The notes under the pieces: generated by a model
Seen by the model: the letters and a program-made list of their open reading frames with translations, nothing else
Databases searched by the model: none
What the model was told of the DNA's origin: nothing
Made by a program: the position numbers and the translations under genes
Shown here: piece by piece, positions 17,269 through 26,313 of the stretch
Position numbering within the stretch: position 1 is the stretch's first letter
Layout of the letters: each line of letters begins with the position of its first letter
DNA from: G963677325 sp963810555
GTDB taxonomy: Bacteria; Bacteroidota; Bacteroidia; Bacteroidales; Prolixibacteraceae
Reading direction: 5' to 3'
Assembly: GCA_963810555.1 (NCBI GenBank)
Contig: CAWENX010000001.1
Span: 143,010 to 207,009 of the forward strand
Length of the DNA stretch: 64,000 nt

Positions 17269-17766
17269 TTATTCATTTCTGTTCATCTTTGGTTTTATGG
17301 GAATCCAAATCTCTTCTTCTGAATCAGGATCATCCTTTTTGTATTTTTCTCCCAGCAAATCAAAGTGAGGCCGTGAGTCAATATCATATTCAGAATCAGG
17401 AAGCCAGTTGTTAAAAATATAGCCAAACGTTTGAGGACCTCTTTTCGCTTCCCCTTTGTGAATAAAGACAGTATACAAACCACCTTCTAATGTGAAGGGT
17501 TCCATATTTTCAGGAATCGTTTCAAAGTCTGATACCTCCACTGCAGCCCATTTTTCAAATTCAGACTCGGGATTAAAATTCATAAAATCAAAGGAGGGAT
17601 CAAATACTTTAAGATTAAATAAATCATTCGATACACTGTTTCTTATTTCTTTCCGATGAGGCATAAAGCCATGCCACAATTCATAAGTACGATCGTTCGA
17701 TAAACTCATCCTGAGCCTTTTACCGATCAGTTTCTTTTCACCCAATATTTCAATTCTCGGTATCAT
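17269..17766 (-). CDS. Effector-binding (GyrI-like) domain protein
   Basis: 165 aa. The start MIPRIEILGEKKLIGKRLRMSL, then YELWHGFMPHRKEIRN and GGLYTVFIHKGEAKRGPQTFGYIFNNWLP, are typical of the AraC-effector-binding/GyrI fold, which binds small hydrophobic ligands. There is no DNA-binding domain, so it is a stand-alone ligand-binding protein. Convergent with marR (27 bp). Physiological ligand unknown. Confidence 0.75.
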   Translation of the reverse strand: MIPRIEILGEKKLIGKRLRMSLSNDRTYELWHGFMPHRKEIRNSVSNDLFNLKVFDPSFDFMNFNPESEFEKWAAVEVSDFETIPENMEPFTLEGGLYTVFIHKGEAKRGPQTFGYIFNNWLPDSEYDIDSRPHFDLLGEKYKKDDPDSEEEIWIPIKPKMNRNE

Positions 17767-17859
17767 CTCATAATAATAAATGCTTTATGAAGTTTCTTCT
17801 GTCATTTATCTTTTAAAAAGACGAACTGCTTCCGTTCTCCCGTCTCCTTTCTCCATTCT

Positions 17860-18099
17860 CTATTCCGGATTATTCTCCAGAAACTCCCTGATAATCGGTT
17901 CCGCTTTATTTAAGTCTGATTGTTGAATGTAAAGATCAATGGCTGACGGGACACCGCTTACGAATCCTGCCGAAAGTCCCGCATCAAAATCATTCTGAAT
18001 CATGCATTGGATTTCAGCCTGTTCCAGTTCACCCTTCAAAAGAATTACCGATATTTCACTTCCGGTATAAATCCTGACCAATTCGTTTTTATCTTTCAT
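17860..18099 (-). CDS. DUF2007-family putative signal-transducing protein
   Basis: 79 aa: ELVRIYTGSEISVILLKGELEQAEIQCMIQND, then VPSAIDLYIQQSDLNKAEPIIREFLENN. This is the small alpha-beta DUF2007 pattern (PII-like fold, about 70-80 aa) common in Bacteroidota. Molecular role is not established. It stands alone between two gaps. Confidence 0.75.
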   Translation of the reverse strand: MKDKNELVRIYTGSEISVILLKGELEQAEIQCMIQNDFDAGLSAGFVSGVPSAIDLYIQQSDLNKAEPIIREFLENNPE

Positions 18100-18279
18100 T
18101 AGATTGTCTTTTTCTTAAAATAACATAAATCAAATATACTTGTTTTATCCGATGATTTTATCGAATCGTTTTATTTGCGTTAATGTTTATTGCATTTATT
18201 CATTAAATACTGAAAATGTCTTAACTTTAGTTGAAGAATTGCTGGTCCATTAAATTGAAGATTGAGAAGCATAAAAAGA

Positions 18280-18951
18280 ATGGAAAAGATCAGGGCGATT
18301 GTCACAGGAGCCACCGGAATGGTGGGCGAGGGCGTTCTGCATGAATGTCTCCTGCATCCTGATGTGGAATCAGTTCTGATTATCAATCGAAGACCTTCAG
18401 GAATGAACCATCCTAAACTGAAAGAGATAATACATCCCGATTTCTTTGATTTCTCATCCATAGAAGAACAGCTTAAAGGATACAATGCCTGTTTCTTTTG
18501 TCTGGGCGTATCTTCAATAGGCATGAAAGTAGCGGAATACAAAAAAATTACCTATGATCTGACCATGCATGTCGCTCAAACACTAAGCAAATTGAATCCG
18601 GACATGGTATTCTGTTATATTTCAGGCTCGGGCACCGACAGCACCGAAAAAGGAAGGCTGATGTGGGCCCGGGTAAAAGGAAAGACTGAAAATGATCTGA
18701 TGAAATTACCCTTTAAAGCAGTCTATGCTTTCAGGCCTGGATTCCTCAAATCAACAAAAGGATTAAAGAACACTCTTCCCGCTTATAAGTACTTTGCATG
18801 GCTTTATCCGCTTATGAGGCCGCTATTCCCCGCCATGCTTGGTACTCTTCATGAACTCGGGCTGGCAATGATAAATAGTATTAAATACGGATTTCCGAAA
18901 AAGGTTTTGGAAGTAAAGGATATCAGACGGCTATCGGGAATAATAGAATAA
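18280..18951 (+). CDS. NAD(P)-binding (epimerase/SDR-like) protein
   Basis: 223 aa from the start at 18280 (MEKIRAIVTGATGMVGEG). An in-frame ATG at 18262 is less likely because the Rossmann strand begins right after Met at 18280. TGATGMVG is the TGxxGxxG dinucleotide loop. Extended SDR-like family of YbjT/HTATIP2-like proteins (ACFFCLGVSS, YISGSGTDSTEKG, YAFRPGFL). Substrate unknown. Monocistronic. Confidence 0.85.
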   Translation: MEKIRAIVTGATGMVGEGVLHECLLHPDVESVLIINRRPSGMNHPKLKEIIHPDFFDFSSIEEQLKGYNACFFCLGVSSIGMKVAEYKKITYDLTMHVAQTLSKLNPDMVFCYISGSGTDSTEKGRLMWARVKGKTENDLMKLPFKAVYAFRPGFLKSTKGLKNTLPAYKYFAWLYPLMRPLFPAMLGTLHELGLAMINSIKYGFPKKVLEVKDIRRLSGIIE

Positions 18952-18988
18952 TATTTTAAAGGAACCTTATATTGAGGTAGTTGATAAA

Positions 18989-19321
18989 TTATTTTATCAA
19001 TTTCAATACTTCGGATTTAAGGAGAGGTAAATGTCTCACAATTGTTCCCCATACAATTTCGTTATCAATTTTATCATACCCGTGTATTACTCTGTTCCTC
19101 ATTCCAATAATTTGACGTGTAGCAGTAATTTCAATGTTTGGATCAATCTTTTCTAAATTGCTTAATGCCTCACCAATTATTTCGAATTCCCGTTCAACAG
19201 CTCTTCTGAGCATTTTATTTGACATATAGAATGTAAAATCCCTCTTGTCGCCAAGATAAGATTCAATAGACTCAATAGAACCTTTTATATCAAAAAGATA
19301 TTTTAGAATCTCATTATTCAT
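18989..19321 (-). CDS. HepT-like ribonuclease toxin (HEPN, DUF86)
   Basis: 110-aa HEPN-fold protein. The RNase motif R-x4-H-x-Y is Arg75..His80-Gly-Tyr82 in IGMRNRVIHGYDK, as in HepT toxins. The start overlaps the mntA stop by 8 bp, the usual coupled arrangement. In characterised pairs the toxin cleaves RNA or tRNA and is neutralised by MntA through polyadenylylation of the tyrosine in this motif. Both key residues are intact, so the pair looks functional. Confidence 0.88.
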   Translation of the reverse strand: MNNEILKYLFDIKGSIESIESYLGDKRDFTFYMSNKMLRRAVEREFEIIGEALSNLEKIDPNIEITATRQIIGMRNRVIHGYDKIDNEIVWGTIVRHLPLLKSEVLKLIK

Positions 19322-19616
19322 AAATTAATGTCTTTGTCTTATCCAGTGAACTTATAAAGTATGGATTTGATAAGGATTTATCTGTGATAAGATCTACTGG
19401 TCTTTTAAAGAGTTTTTCAAATTCTTCGGCAATATTAAAATAAGCATCGGCATAGTCTCCAAAATCCATTGGATTAAAGGCAATCAGGAGGTCAATATCG
19501 CTGTGGTCATTGAATTTATCTGTACAAACCGAACCAAATGCAAACAATGCCTTAACATTATAGTTTTGGCACAATACTTTAATTTTCTCTCTGTTATCTT
19601 CAATGATTCTTTGCAT
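19314..19616 (-). CDS. MntA-like minimal nucleotidyltransferase antitoxin
   Basis: 100 aa. The pol-beta nucleotidyltransferase motif GS-x10-DxD is present (Gly28-Ser29, Asp40, Asp42), with a third acidic residue Asp75 in RPVDLIT. It precedes and overlaps hepT. Such proteins AMPylate the HEPN toxin. Intact catalytic residues support an active antitoxin. Confidence 0.88.
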   Translation of the reverse strand: MQRIIEDNREKIKVLCQNYNVKALFAFGSVCTDKFNDHSDIDLLIAFNPMDFGDYADAYFNIAEEFEKLFKRPVDLITDKSLSNPYFISSLDKTKTLIYE

Positions 19617-19668
19617 ATCGACGTTTTGAACAAAGTTAAATAATTAAGAGATATTATTTTTATTTCAT

Positions 19669-20343
19669 TTAGTCATTAAGCCTGGTCTTCATTGTCTCAA
19701 GATTATCAATAATGCCTGATAACAACTCGGCAGGGATACCGACATAAACTTCCCCGTCCCCGATTTTCATATAGGTCCTTGCCCCATGATCTCCAAAACT
19801 GTAAACAACTTCTCCTGTCAGGTAAGGCGCAGCGACTATTGATGAACAGATTGGCGGGCCTGTCATGCCGGTTGTTCTTTTGCCTGAATCATAAGCATAG
19901 GCCTCCGCGATCAGCATCCCTTGCTTTGCATTACATATAAGTACCACAACATCAGGTTCAAATGTCGCTTTCTCCAAAGGTGAAAAGGCGACTGTTTTAA
20001 CGGTTCCGTATTCTATTCTCAGGTTCGAATTGATAAATCTCCTTGCCGCTCTCCTGGTTTCAAAAAGCCCCATTTTGGAGAGAAATTCTCCGTTCCTGAC
20101 TCTTTCACCCATTTGTTTCATTCCGCAACTGCTTGAACCCCCGTCGCATTTATGGTTCTCAACAGTTGTATAGAACGCGTCGCCCTTTATCCTTACCTTA
20201 TCCAGCATCTGGCAAACCCTGATCTCTCCCTTCATCTTTTCAACACCCTCAGGCGGTTCATCCCCAAAAGCAATCGCAACCGGCAAACTCTCCAGCCCCA
20301 AGATTCCTTTCATTCTATTTGAATAATCAGCATACTTTTTCAT
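19669..20343 (-). CDS. DUF169-family protein
   Basis: 224 aa. LESLPVAIAF near the start, CDGGSSSCGM with two cysteines, VVVLICNAKQGMLIAEAYAY and TGMTGPPICSSIVAAPYLTGEVVYSFGDHGAR are characteristic of DUF169, a family of anaerobes and archaea. Function unknown; its conserved cysteines suggest metal or redox chemistry (inference). It follows the response regulator by 13 bp on the same strand, so it may be co-transcribed with the two-component pair. Confidence 0.75.
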   Translation of the reverse strand: MKKYADYSNRMKGILGLESLPVAIAFGDEPPEGVEKMKGEIRVCQMLDKVRIKGDAFYTTVENHKCDGGSSSCGMKQMGERVRNGEFLSKMGLFETRRAARRFINSNLRIEYGTVKTVAFSPLEKATFEPDVVVLICNAKQGMLIAEAYAYDSGKRTTGMTGPPICSSIVAAPYLTGEVVYSFGDHGARTYMKIGDGEVYVGIPAELLSGIIDNLETMKTRLND

Positions 20344-20356
20344 TGAGAACCTCCTT

Positions 20357-21067
20357 TTACTTGTATAATATGGAATACCCTTTCCCTCTCAACAGAGTAT
20401 AAAATAATTCTTTATAACTGTCAGAAATCGGAATGATTTTGTCCCCGATTTTTATTCTGTTTCTTTCAATACTTTCAATTTTTGAAATAGAAACTATGAA
20501 TGAATTATGAACTCTCGTGAATTCCTTTTCTGGAAGTAATTGCAAAATATTTTTGAAAGACTGCAGTGTCATTACTTTTTTATCGGGTAAGCATATCTGC
20601 AAATAATCCTTCATTCCTTGAATATAAAGAATATTTCTTAAATCAATCTTTTCAATGCGATACTCCGTTTTCACAAAAATATAATCATCTTCAATTCTGG
20701 TGTTTCTTTTAACCAGCGATTTATAGGCCTTTTCGGTCGATTTTAAAAATCTTTCAAATGAAAAAGGTTTAAGAAGATAATCTATCACATCGAGTTCGTA
20801 TCCTTTCAGCGCATATTCATCATAAGCCGAAGTGATGATTACCTGAGGCCTTACAGGTAAAGCCTCAAGAAATCTTATTCCTGATAGCCTTTTCATCCTA
20901 ATATCAAGAAAAATCAGATCAACTTCATTATTTTTTAGAAATCCAACTGCCTCAACCGCATTGTTAAACGCCTGTAAAAGATTGAGATAATCAATCTGCC
21001 TGATGTATTCAGAAATCTTTTCCAGTGCAAGCGGTTCGTCTTCAATCGCAATGCAGTTAATTTTCAT
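20357..21067 (-). CDS. LytTR-family response regulator
   Basis: 236 aa. Receiver domain 1-120: acidic pocket IEDEP, phospho-acceptor Asp55 in LIFLDIRM, Lys in DYLLKPFSF. LytTR DNA-binding domain about 135-232 (IFVKTEYRIEKIDLRNILYIQGMKDYLQI, FTRVHNSFIVSISKIESI). The start overlaps the kinase stop by 11 bp, so the pair is translationally coupled. Target genes unknown; DUF169 just downstream is a candidate. Confidence 0.93.
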   Translation of the reverse strand: MKINCIAIEDEPLALEKISEYIRQIDYLNLLQAFNNAVEAVGFLKNNEVDLIFLDIRMKRLSGIRFLEALPVRPQVIITSAYDEYALKGYELDVIDYLLKPFSFERFLKSTEKAYKSLVKRNTRIEDDYIFVKTEYRIEKIDLRNILYIQGMKDYLQICLPDKKVMTLQSFKNILQLLPEKEFTRVHNSFIVSISKIESIERNRIKIGDKIIPISDSYKELFYTLLRGKGYSILYK

Positions 21068-22055
21068 TCAAACCAATTTTTAATTCAACGTTAAATGATG
21101 TATTGTTCTTTCCAATCACTAACTTATGTTTATCAGAGTAAATTAATTCAAGTCTTTTCCTTACTGTATCTAAACCTATACCATGAGTTTCATCACGGAT
21201 AGTATCCGTTTTATCATAAATATTCCTGCAAATAAAAGTAATATTGTTTCTGTCAATAACGAATTCTATCGTTATTCCATTTTCAATATCCGAATCGACA
21301 GAGTGCTTAAAGGCGTTTTCAATAAAGGGGAGAAACAGCATAGGGGCAATTTTAACGTCTTTATAATCGCCGGTAATCGTAAAATTAAGAAAACCGGGAT
21401 TTTTAATCCTTAATTGCTCGAGAGAAACATAGTTTTTAATGTGTTCGAGTTCTTTACTCAAGGGAACCATATCCGATTGGCTTTCATGAAGCATATACCG
21501 CATAATATCAGACAGTTTGATAAGTGATTTTGAAGCCTTTTCCTGGTTGTTCATAATCATGGCATCGATATTGTGAAGCGTATTGAACAAAAAATGCGGG
21601 TTAATCTGAGTTCTCAGCAAAGCCAAATTGCTGTCGGCATTTTGTTTTTCAAGAAGAAGGATTTTATTTTTTTTTTGAAACCAATCGATGAAATAATAGG
21701 AAAAAATTCCAATTATAATGAACAATATTACTGCGCTAAGAAGATCGCCGGTTATCAAAAGAAATTCTTTTTGATAATTTGATAACAAGAATAATGATGA
21801 ATATAAAAATATTATTGAAAAAGCAGCGTAATACCCAAAATACTTTTTCTTCAAAAGTTTTGTAATTCCAAAATATCCTGCATAAAATGATACTGGATAT
21901 GACACGATAGAAATATAGTATAGGATTTGCATCCACTGATCATGTTTGGCTGAATTTGGAGGATAATGACTGTATGAAAGACGTGCCATTAATATCGTTC
22001 CAAAAAGAATTAACCAAAAAGCAATGTGGATTAAGATAACAACTGACTTTTTCAT
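21057..22055 (-). CDS. LytS/YehU-type sensor histidine kinase
   Basis: 332 aa. About four membrane helices in residues 1-125, a short linker (WFQKKNKILLLEKQNADSNLALL), then the His_kinase domain with His154 in INPHFLFNTLHNIDAMI. The ATPase region includes FIENAFKHSV and GIGLDTVRKRLELIY. No extracytoplasmic sensor domain of note, so the signal is probably membrane-borne. Cognate regulator overlaps downstream. Confidence 0.92.
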   Translation of the reverse strand: MKKSVVILIHIAFWLILFGTILMARLSYSHYPPNSAKHDQWMQILYYISIVSYPVSFYAGYFGITKLLKKKYFGYYAAFSIIFLYSSLFLLSNYQKEFLLITGDLLSAVILFIIIGIFSYYFIDWFQKKNKILLLEKQNADSNLALLRTQINPHFLFNTLHNIDAMIMNNQEKASKSLIKLSDIMRYMLHESQSDMVPLSKELEHIKNYVSLEQLRIKNPGFLNFTITGDYKDVKIAPMLFLPFIENAFKHSVDSDIENGITIEFVIDRNNITFICRNIYDKTDTIRDETHGIGLDTVRKRLELIYSDKHKLVIGKNNTSFNVELKIGLNEN

Positions 22056-22273
22056 ATTAGATTTTTAAGTTATACAGTATTACAAAAATCAATCGTTTAG
22101 TTAATTTGGGAAAATGTAATATACCCTTTCAGGAATGTTATCGACATTTTGGCTGTTGCAATCGATGCTTTTCATTTTGGAACATTTCAAATATAGTGAA
22201 TTTATCGTATTTCCTATTTATCAACGCACTGCAGTATAATTTTCTCCTTGATTTCCCGCTATTAAGTCCAGTG

Positions 22274-22365
22274 TTTATTCGTAGATTATTCGTACTTTAT
22301 TCGTAGGTCATTCGTATATTATACGAATAAACTACGAATAATCTACAAGTAAACTACGAATAATC
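22274..22365. repeat. Mirrored array of 11-nt units (word ATTCGTA/TACGAAT)
   Basis: Four forward units begin at 22274, 22285, 22296 and 22307, each ending ATTCGTA plus one base. Four reverse units begin at 22322, 22333, 22344 and 22355 with TACGAAT (third one TACAAGT). Every spacing is exactly 11. Together they form an imperfect dyad of about 92 bp. It lies in the 440-bp gap between the kinase and htpX; apart from this array and its tail I see nothing else in that gap. Confidence 0.8.
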
Positions 22366-22374
22366 TCCGAAGTT

Positions 22375-22428
22375 GGTATAGCTGAAAAGCGAGGTAAATA
22401 AGGCGCAGAAATTGCCTTTTCACCGGAT
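22375..22428. repeat. Conserved tail shared with 9572-9618
   Basis: Follows the array directly. GGTATAGC, GAGGTAAATAAG, GAAATTGCC and TTCACCGGAT occur in the same order as after the ACAGTA array. The 10-mer TTCACCGGAT at 22419-22428 is identical. Confidence 0.6.
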
Positions 22429-22497
22429 CTTATTGAACCAATGACTTTTTTCGTGGATATTTACTAAGGGCTTTGAAGCGATTGGATGGAAACCGGA

Positions 22498-23448
22498 TCA
22501 GGCAAACTGTTCGAGCAACTGGATGCGCTTTTTAATGGGAGGGTGCGTGGAGAAAAGATTGCCTATGGAAAATCCGCTCTTTTTATCCTCGTGAGAAGGA
22601 TTTTCAATAAAGAGCTGGGCCACATCACGGCTCTGGACAGCTTCTATATAGGGATCATTGTCGATTTTGCGAAGGGCGTTTGCCAGGGCATAAGGTTTAT
22701 GCGTCATTTCGGCGGAACCGGCATCGGCCATGTATTCACGGGAACGGGAAATGCCGAAACGCAACAGGATCGCAATTAAATAGCAGATGGCTGAAATGAC
22801 GATGGCAATCAGAATGAGTGGGGCATTGCTTTTTCCCTCCCTCCGCGAAAAGGCGCCGTACTGAAGGCTGCGGAATGCCATCTGCGCAAGAAAGGCAAAG
22901 ATTCCTACAAAGATGATCGAAACAATCAGCAGCCGTACATCGCGGTTGCGGATGTGTGTCAGCTCGTGGGCAATGACGCCTTCAAGCTCTTCATCATTCA
23001 ATTTATTAATGATTCCGCGCGACAGCGAAACCGAGAAGGTTCTTTCGTTGATCCCGCTGGCAAAAGCATTCAGGGAATCATCCTCGATAACATATATTTT
23101 CGGCGTTCTCATTCCCTGTGAAATGCAGAGATTCTCGACCAGATTGTAAACTCTCATGTTTTCTTTTCTTTCGAGGGGCCTTGATCCGGTTGCATACTGA
23201 ATAAGGGCCGTATGAAAGAACCATGCGATAATAAACCACAAGACAACCACGATTAACACAACCGGCATTGCTTTGAGAAAAGCATCATTTATTGACAAGG
23301 CTTCCTGGTAGCGGCTTTGGTAATAATAGTTGGTGAGAAAAAGAAAGGCATAGACCATTCCCAGCAAAACCGCCGGGAATGCGATGATCAGCAATACACT
23401 GTTCGTATTATTCTTCCAAATCTGAGACTGAATCCCGAGGTAAGCCAT
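22498..23448 (-). CDS. htpX: M48-family metalloprotease, HtpX-like
   Basis: 316-aa membrane zinc protease. Hydrophobic segments are at about 18-40, 61-83, 170-190 and 210-230. The zinc motif HELTH is at 161-165, and the third ligand lies in SREYMADAGSAEMT. IYVIEDDSLNAFASG is the HtpX-type substrate-edge region. Placed after lemA on the same strand, as in many genomes. Probably degrades damaged membrane proteins (family knowledge). Confidence 0.93.
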   Translation of the reverse strand: MAYLGIQSQIWKNNTNSVLLIIAFPAVLLGMVYAFLFLTNYYYQSRYQEALSINDAFLKAMPVVLIVVVLWFIIAWFFHTALIQYATGSRPLERKENMRVYNLVENLCISQGMRTPKIYVIEDDSLNAFASGINERTFSVSLSRGIINKLNDEELEGVIAHELTHIRNRDVRLLIVSIIFVGIFAFLAQMAFRSLQYGAFSRREGKSNAPLILIAIVISAICYLIAILLRFGISRSREYMADAGSAEMTHKPYALANALRKIDNDPYIEAVQSRDVAQLFIENPSHEDKKSGFSIGNLFSTHPPIKKRIQLLEQFA

Positions 23449-23560
23449 TCAAATAATTAATAATTAAGAATTAAAAGTTAAGAATTAAAGAATTCAAAAG
23501 TATATATTAACCTTAATAGCTGTGATCCGATTCGTGCAAATTCGTCTTCAATTCGTGAAA

Positions 23561-24118
23561 TCAGAACTTGATTGTTGGGGGTTCTTCCATCTCGACGCGC
23601 GAATCTCCAAGATCAAACATGTTTTCCTCCCTGAATCCGAAACTATTAGCTATCATATTGGCAGGGAAGGTTTGGATGCTTGTATTGTACTCATATGTAG
23701 CTGCATTGAAGAACCTCCGGGCTGCCGCAAGTTTGTTTTCGATGTCGCTCAACTCCTGCTGAAGCTGCATAAAGTTTTGACTTGCTTTAAGATCCGGGTA
23801 AGCTTCGACGGCCACTTTCAATCCCTGGAGGGCAGAAGTCAGCTGGGTTTCGGTTTTGATTTTATCGTCAATTGTTGAGGCGCTCATGGCCGCTGCCCTT
23901 GCTTCCGTAATTTTTATAAGGACTTCACGCTCATGGGTGGTATATCCTTTAACCGTTTCGACCAACTGAGGAACAAGATCATGGCGCTGCCTCAACTGAA
24001 CATCGATATCGGCGAATGCATTCTGACGACGGTTCCGCAGCCGTATAATGCGGTTATACATTCCGATCATCCAGAATACGATGATCACTATGATGGCAAT
24101 TACAATAATTAAAACCAT
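23561..24118 (-). CDS. lemA: LemA-family protein
   Basis: About 185 aa with one N-terminal membrane helix (VLIIVIAIIVIIVFWMIGMYN) and a helical-bundle domain: NRRQNAFADIDVQLRQRHDLVPQLVETVKGY and the C-terminal EYNTSIQTFPANMIANSFGF, both LemA signatures. I start it at 24118 because the membrane segment begins there; an upstream in-frame ATG at 24172 would add an unlikely 18 residues. lemA-htpX operon with a 112-bp gap rich in AATTAAGAATT repeats. Confidence 0.92.
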   Translation of the reverse strand: MVLIIVIAIIVIIVFWMIGMYNRIIRLRNRRQNAFADIDVQLRQRHDLVPQLVETVKGYTTHEREVLIKITEARAAAMSASTIDDKIKTETQLTSALQGLKVAVEAYPDLKASQNFMQLQQELSDIENKLAAARRFFNAATYEYNTSIQTFPANMIANSFGFREENMFDLGDSRVEMEEPPTIKF

Positions 24119-24239
24119 ATCTGAGGATTTTAGGTGATTAATAAAAACAAATTTACTACTTAAAGTTGACAATAATACAACAGGACTGATTTTTTAAGGA
24201 ACTTCACAATTAATTCACAGACTTTTAATAAGAAAAAGA

Positions 24240-25475
24240 TCACACATTTAATATCTCGCCTTCGGACTTCGCAACAATGACGGCACAGCAGGTATCGGCA
24301 TAAACATTGATCATCGTCCTGAACATATCAAGCAGCCTGTCGACAGCGATGATAAGACCAATTCCTTCGAGGGGCAGGCCGACTGCTTTAAGCATTACAG
24401 CCATCATGACCAATCCGGCCATTGGTATTCCTGCCGATCCTACTGCAGCAAGCAAAGCCATTGAAATAACGATTATTTGTTGTGCAAACGACAGGTTGAC
24501 TCCATAAGCCTGGGCAATAAAAATAACTGCCACGCATTCGTAAAGAGCTGTGCCGTTCATATTAACCGTTGCTCCTAAAGGGAGGGTGAAACCTGCGATC
24601 TTATTTGAAACGCCGTCTTTAAATTCAACAGCATGTAAGGTTAACGGGAGAGTGGCATTGGATGATGAGGTTGAGAATGCCGTCAGTAAGGGTACTGACA
24701 TATTATTCAAATGTTTAAAGGGATTAACATTCCCAAGCAGTTTTACCGTTAAGGGCAGAGTGATCAGGCCGTGAATGGTCAGGCCGATCAGGACAGTAAT
24801 AAAATAGAGGCCTAAACGGCCCAATACTTCGCTTAAGCCATGCCCTGACTGAACCTGCTGGGCAATGACTTTAGCCGCGATGCTGAATACCCCGATAGGT
24901 GTAAACCGGATGATGAAAAGGGTAATTTTCATCGTCACATCGAGAGCTGCATTCAAAAAATCAATTAATATCTGATAGGGTTTCAGGGCTATTCGGGTAA
25001 TGAAGTAACCGACCAGGATAGAAATAAATACGATTGAAAGCATTTGTCCCTGAGAGATGGCTTCGAACATATTGGAGGGGACTATTCTGATCAGAATGTC
25101 TTTGAAACTATTTGAATCGGCTATCAGATTTTCAACCGGCATTTTAAAGCCTAATTCGGCACTCACTCCGGGCTTAATCAGATTGACAAGCAAGAGGCCT
25201 GTAAGGATAGCTATTAAAGTCGAGAGGACGTAATAACCCATCGTTTTCAGGCCGACACGCCCGAGATTTTGTCCGTTTCCAATACTTGCAACACCTGTAA
25301 TAACCGAGAGGAGAATAAGAGGAACGACTATCATTGTCAGTCCCCTTAGAAATATTTCCCCGATCCAGTTTGTATAAGATGTACTTTCCGGTAAATAATA
25401 ACCAAACAGGACACCCAGTATCAGGGCTGCAAAAATCTGGTAATGAATGGGAACAGAAAATCTGTGTATCAACAT
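24240..25475 (-). CDS. Dicarboxylate/glutamate:cation symporter (DAACS family)
   Basis: 411-aa membrane carrier with about eight helices and two re-entrant loops. Family motifs: the serine-rich SVPLLTAFSTSSSNATLPLT re-entrant loop, FTLPLGATVNMNGTALYE (NMNGT) and VGSAGIPMAGLVMM. Takes up glutamate, aspartate or C4-dicarboxylates with Na+ or H+. Exact substrate not decidable. Monocistronic. Confidence 0.92.
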   Translation of the reverse strand: MLIHRFSVPIHYQIFAALILGVLFGYYLPESTSYTNWIGEIFLRGLTMIVVPLILLSVITGVASIGNGQNLGRVGLKTMGYYVLSTLIAILTGLLLVNLIKPGVSAELGFKMPVENLIADSNSFKDILIRIVPSNMFEAISQGQMLSIVFISILVGYFITRIALKPYQILIDFLNAALDVTMKITLFIIRFTPIGVFSIAAKVIAQQVQSGHGLSEVLGRLGLYFITVLIGLTIHGLITLPLTVKLLGNVNPFKHLNNMSVPLLTAFSTSSSNATLPLTLHAVEFKDGVSNKIAGFTLPLGATVNMNGTALYECVAVIFIAQAYGVNLSFAQQIIVISMALLAAVGSAGIPMAGLVMMAVMLKAVGLPLEGIGLIIAVDRLLDMFRTMINVYADTCCAVIVAKSEGEILNV

Positions 25476-25701
25476 GGCATTTAGTTAGAGCAGGACAAAG
25501 AAAATAAACTTTACCTTTATTTTTTACTGAGGGTAAGATATTTTCAATAATGATAACATAGGATTAGTTTCCGGGTAATTTAATGTTTACCAAAGTATTA
25601 ATATGAGGAGATCAAACCTGCGTTTTATAAGCTGCCGATTTTTAGGTTTAAAAATCAACAACTTGAAACGGGAATCAATTGAATTAAAATAGATGATTTG
25701 T

Positions 25702-25950
25702 TTATTCCGGTTTAGGAGGAGCGGCTGTTTTAGTCTTTCTTTTTGCAGGGGCGCTTTTGGGTTCAGCTTTTGCTTCAGCTTTTGCTTTAACTTTTACTTC
25801 AGCTTTTTCTCCTACTTTTTCTTCTGCTTTTTCTTTAATCGGCGCAGAAACCGGTGGTATTGATTTCTTTGAAGTTTTCCTGCGTCTGCGCACACCATAA
25901 GTGCCAAGTACAATTTTACCTCTTTTTGATTTTTTGTCTCCTTTTCCCAT
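25702..25950 (-). CDS. 30S ribosomal protein THX with low-complexity tail
   Basis: The first about 28 residues, MGKGDKKSKRGKIVLGTYG plus VRRRRKTSK, are the THX/Thx peptide that fills a cavity in the 30S head. Residues 35-82 are an unusual Lys/Glu/Ala/Pro-rich tail (EKAEEKVGEKAEVKVKAKAE, then PAKRKTKTAAPPKPE). Tails of this sort occur in some Bacteroidota. Single gene. Confidence 0.85.
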   Translation of the reverse strand: MGKGDKKSKRGKIVLGTYGVRRRRKTSKKSIPPVSAPIKEKAEEKVGEKAEVKVKAKAEAKAEPKSAPAKRKTKTAAPPKPE

Positions 25951-26112
25951 ATTATTATTTTTAAAGTTATATTTCTGCTGTTGACCGTATTAAGACATTA
26001 TGTACATAAAAATGAATGTCGAAAGAACGTGTAATTCACAAATATAGCAATTCCTTTCATGTTTTAATCCCTCTTTCAGTATATATTATCAAATCGCTGT
26101 CATGCAAGAAAC

Positions 26113-26313
26113 CTAATCATTTTCCTCTAATTCAAATATTTCATTTACACTGATTTTAAAAAGCTTCGAAAGTTTTAAAGCTAATGTAGTGGATGGAACA
26201 TACTTACCGATTTCGATAGAATTTATCGTTTGCCTTGAAACACCTATTCTTTCAGCCAATTCCGATTGAGTTATATTCAGTTTTGCGCGCTCGACTTTAA
26301 TGGTATTCTTCAT
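26113..26313 (-). CDS. XRE-type HTH regulator (small, YozG/YgzD-like)
   Basis: 66 aa from Met at 26313: MKNTIKVERAKLNITQSELAERIGV, then SRQTINSIEIGKYVPSTTLALKLSKLF. A single Cro/C1 HTH with almost no extra sequence. The in-frame ATG at 26355 would add 14 non-conserved residues inside the preceding gene. It overlaps the end of the membrane protein gene upstream, so the two are coupled. Probably represses its own operon through the dyad at 26787-26807. Confidence 0.88.
   Translation of the reverse strand: MKNTIKVERAKLNITQSELAERIGVSRQTINSIEIGKYVPSTTLALKLSKLFKISVNEIFELEEND

Noticed and set aside
18180..18542. 120-aa minus-strand frame
   Set aside because: Lies opposite the NAD(P)-binding protein start, whose TGxxGxxG motif is clear.
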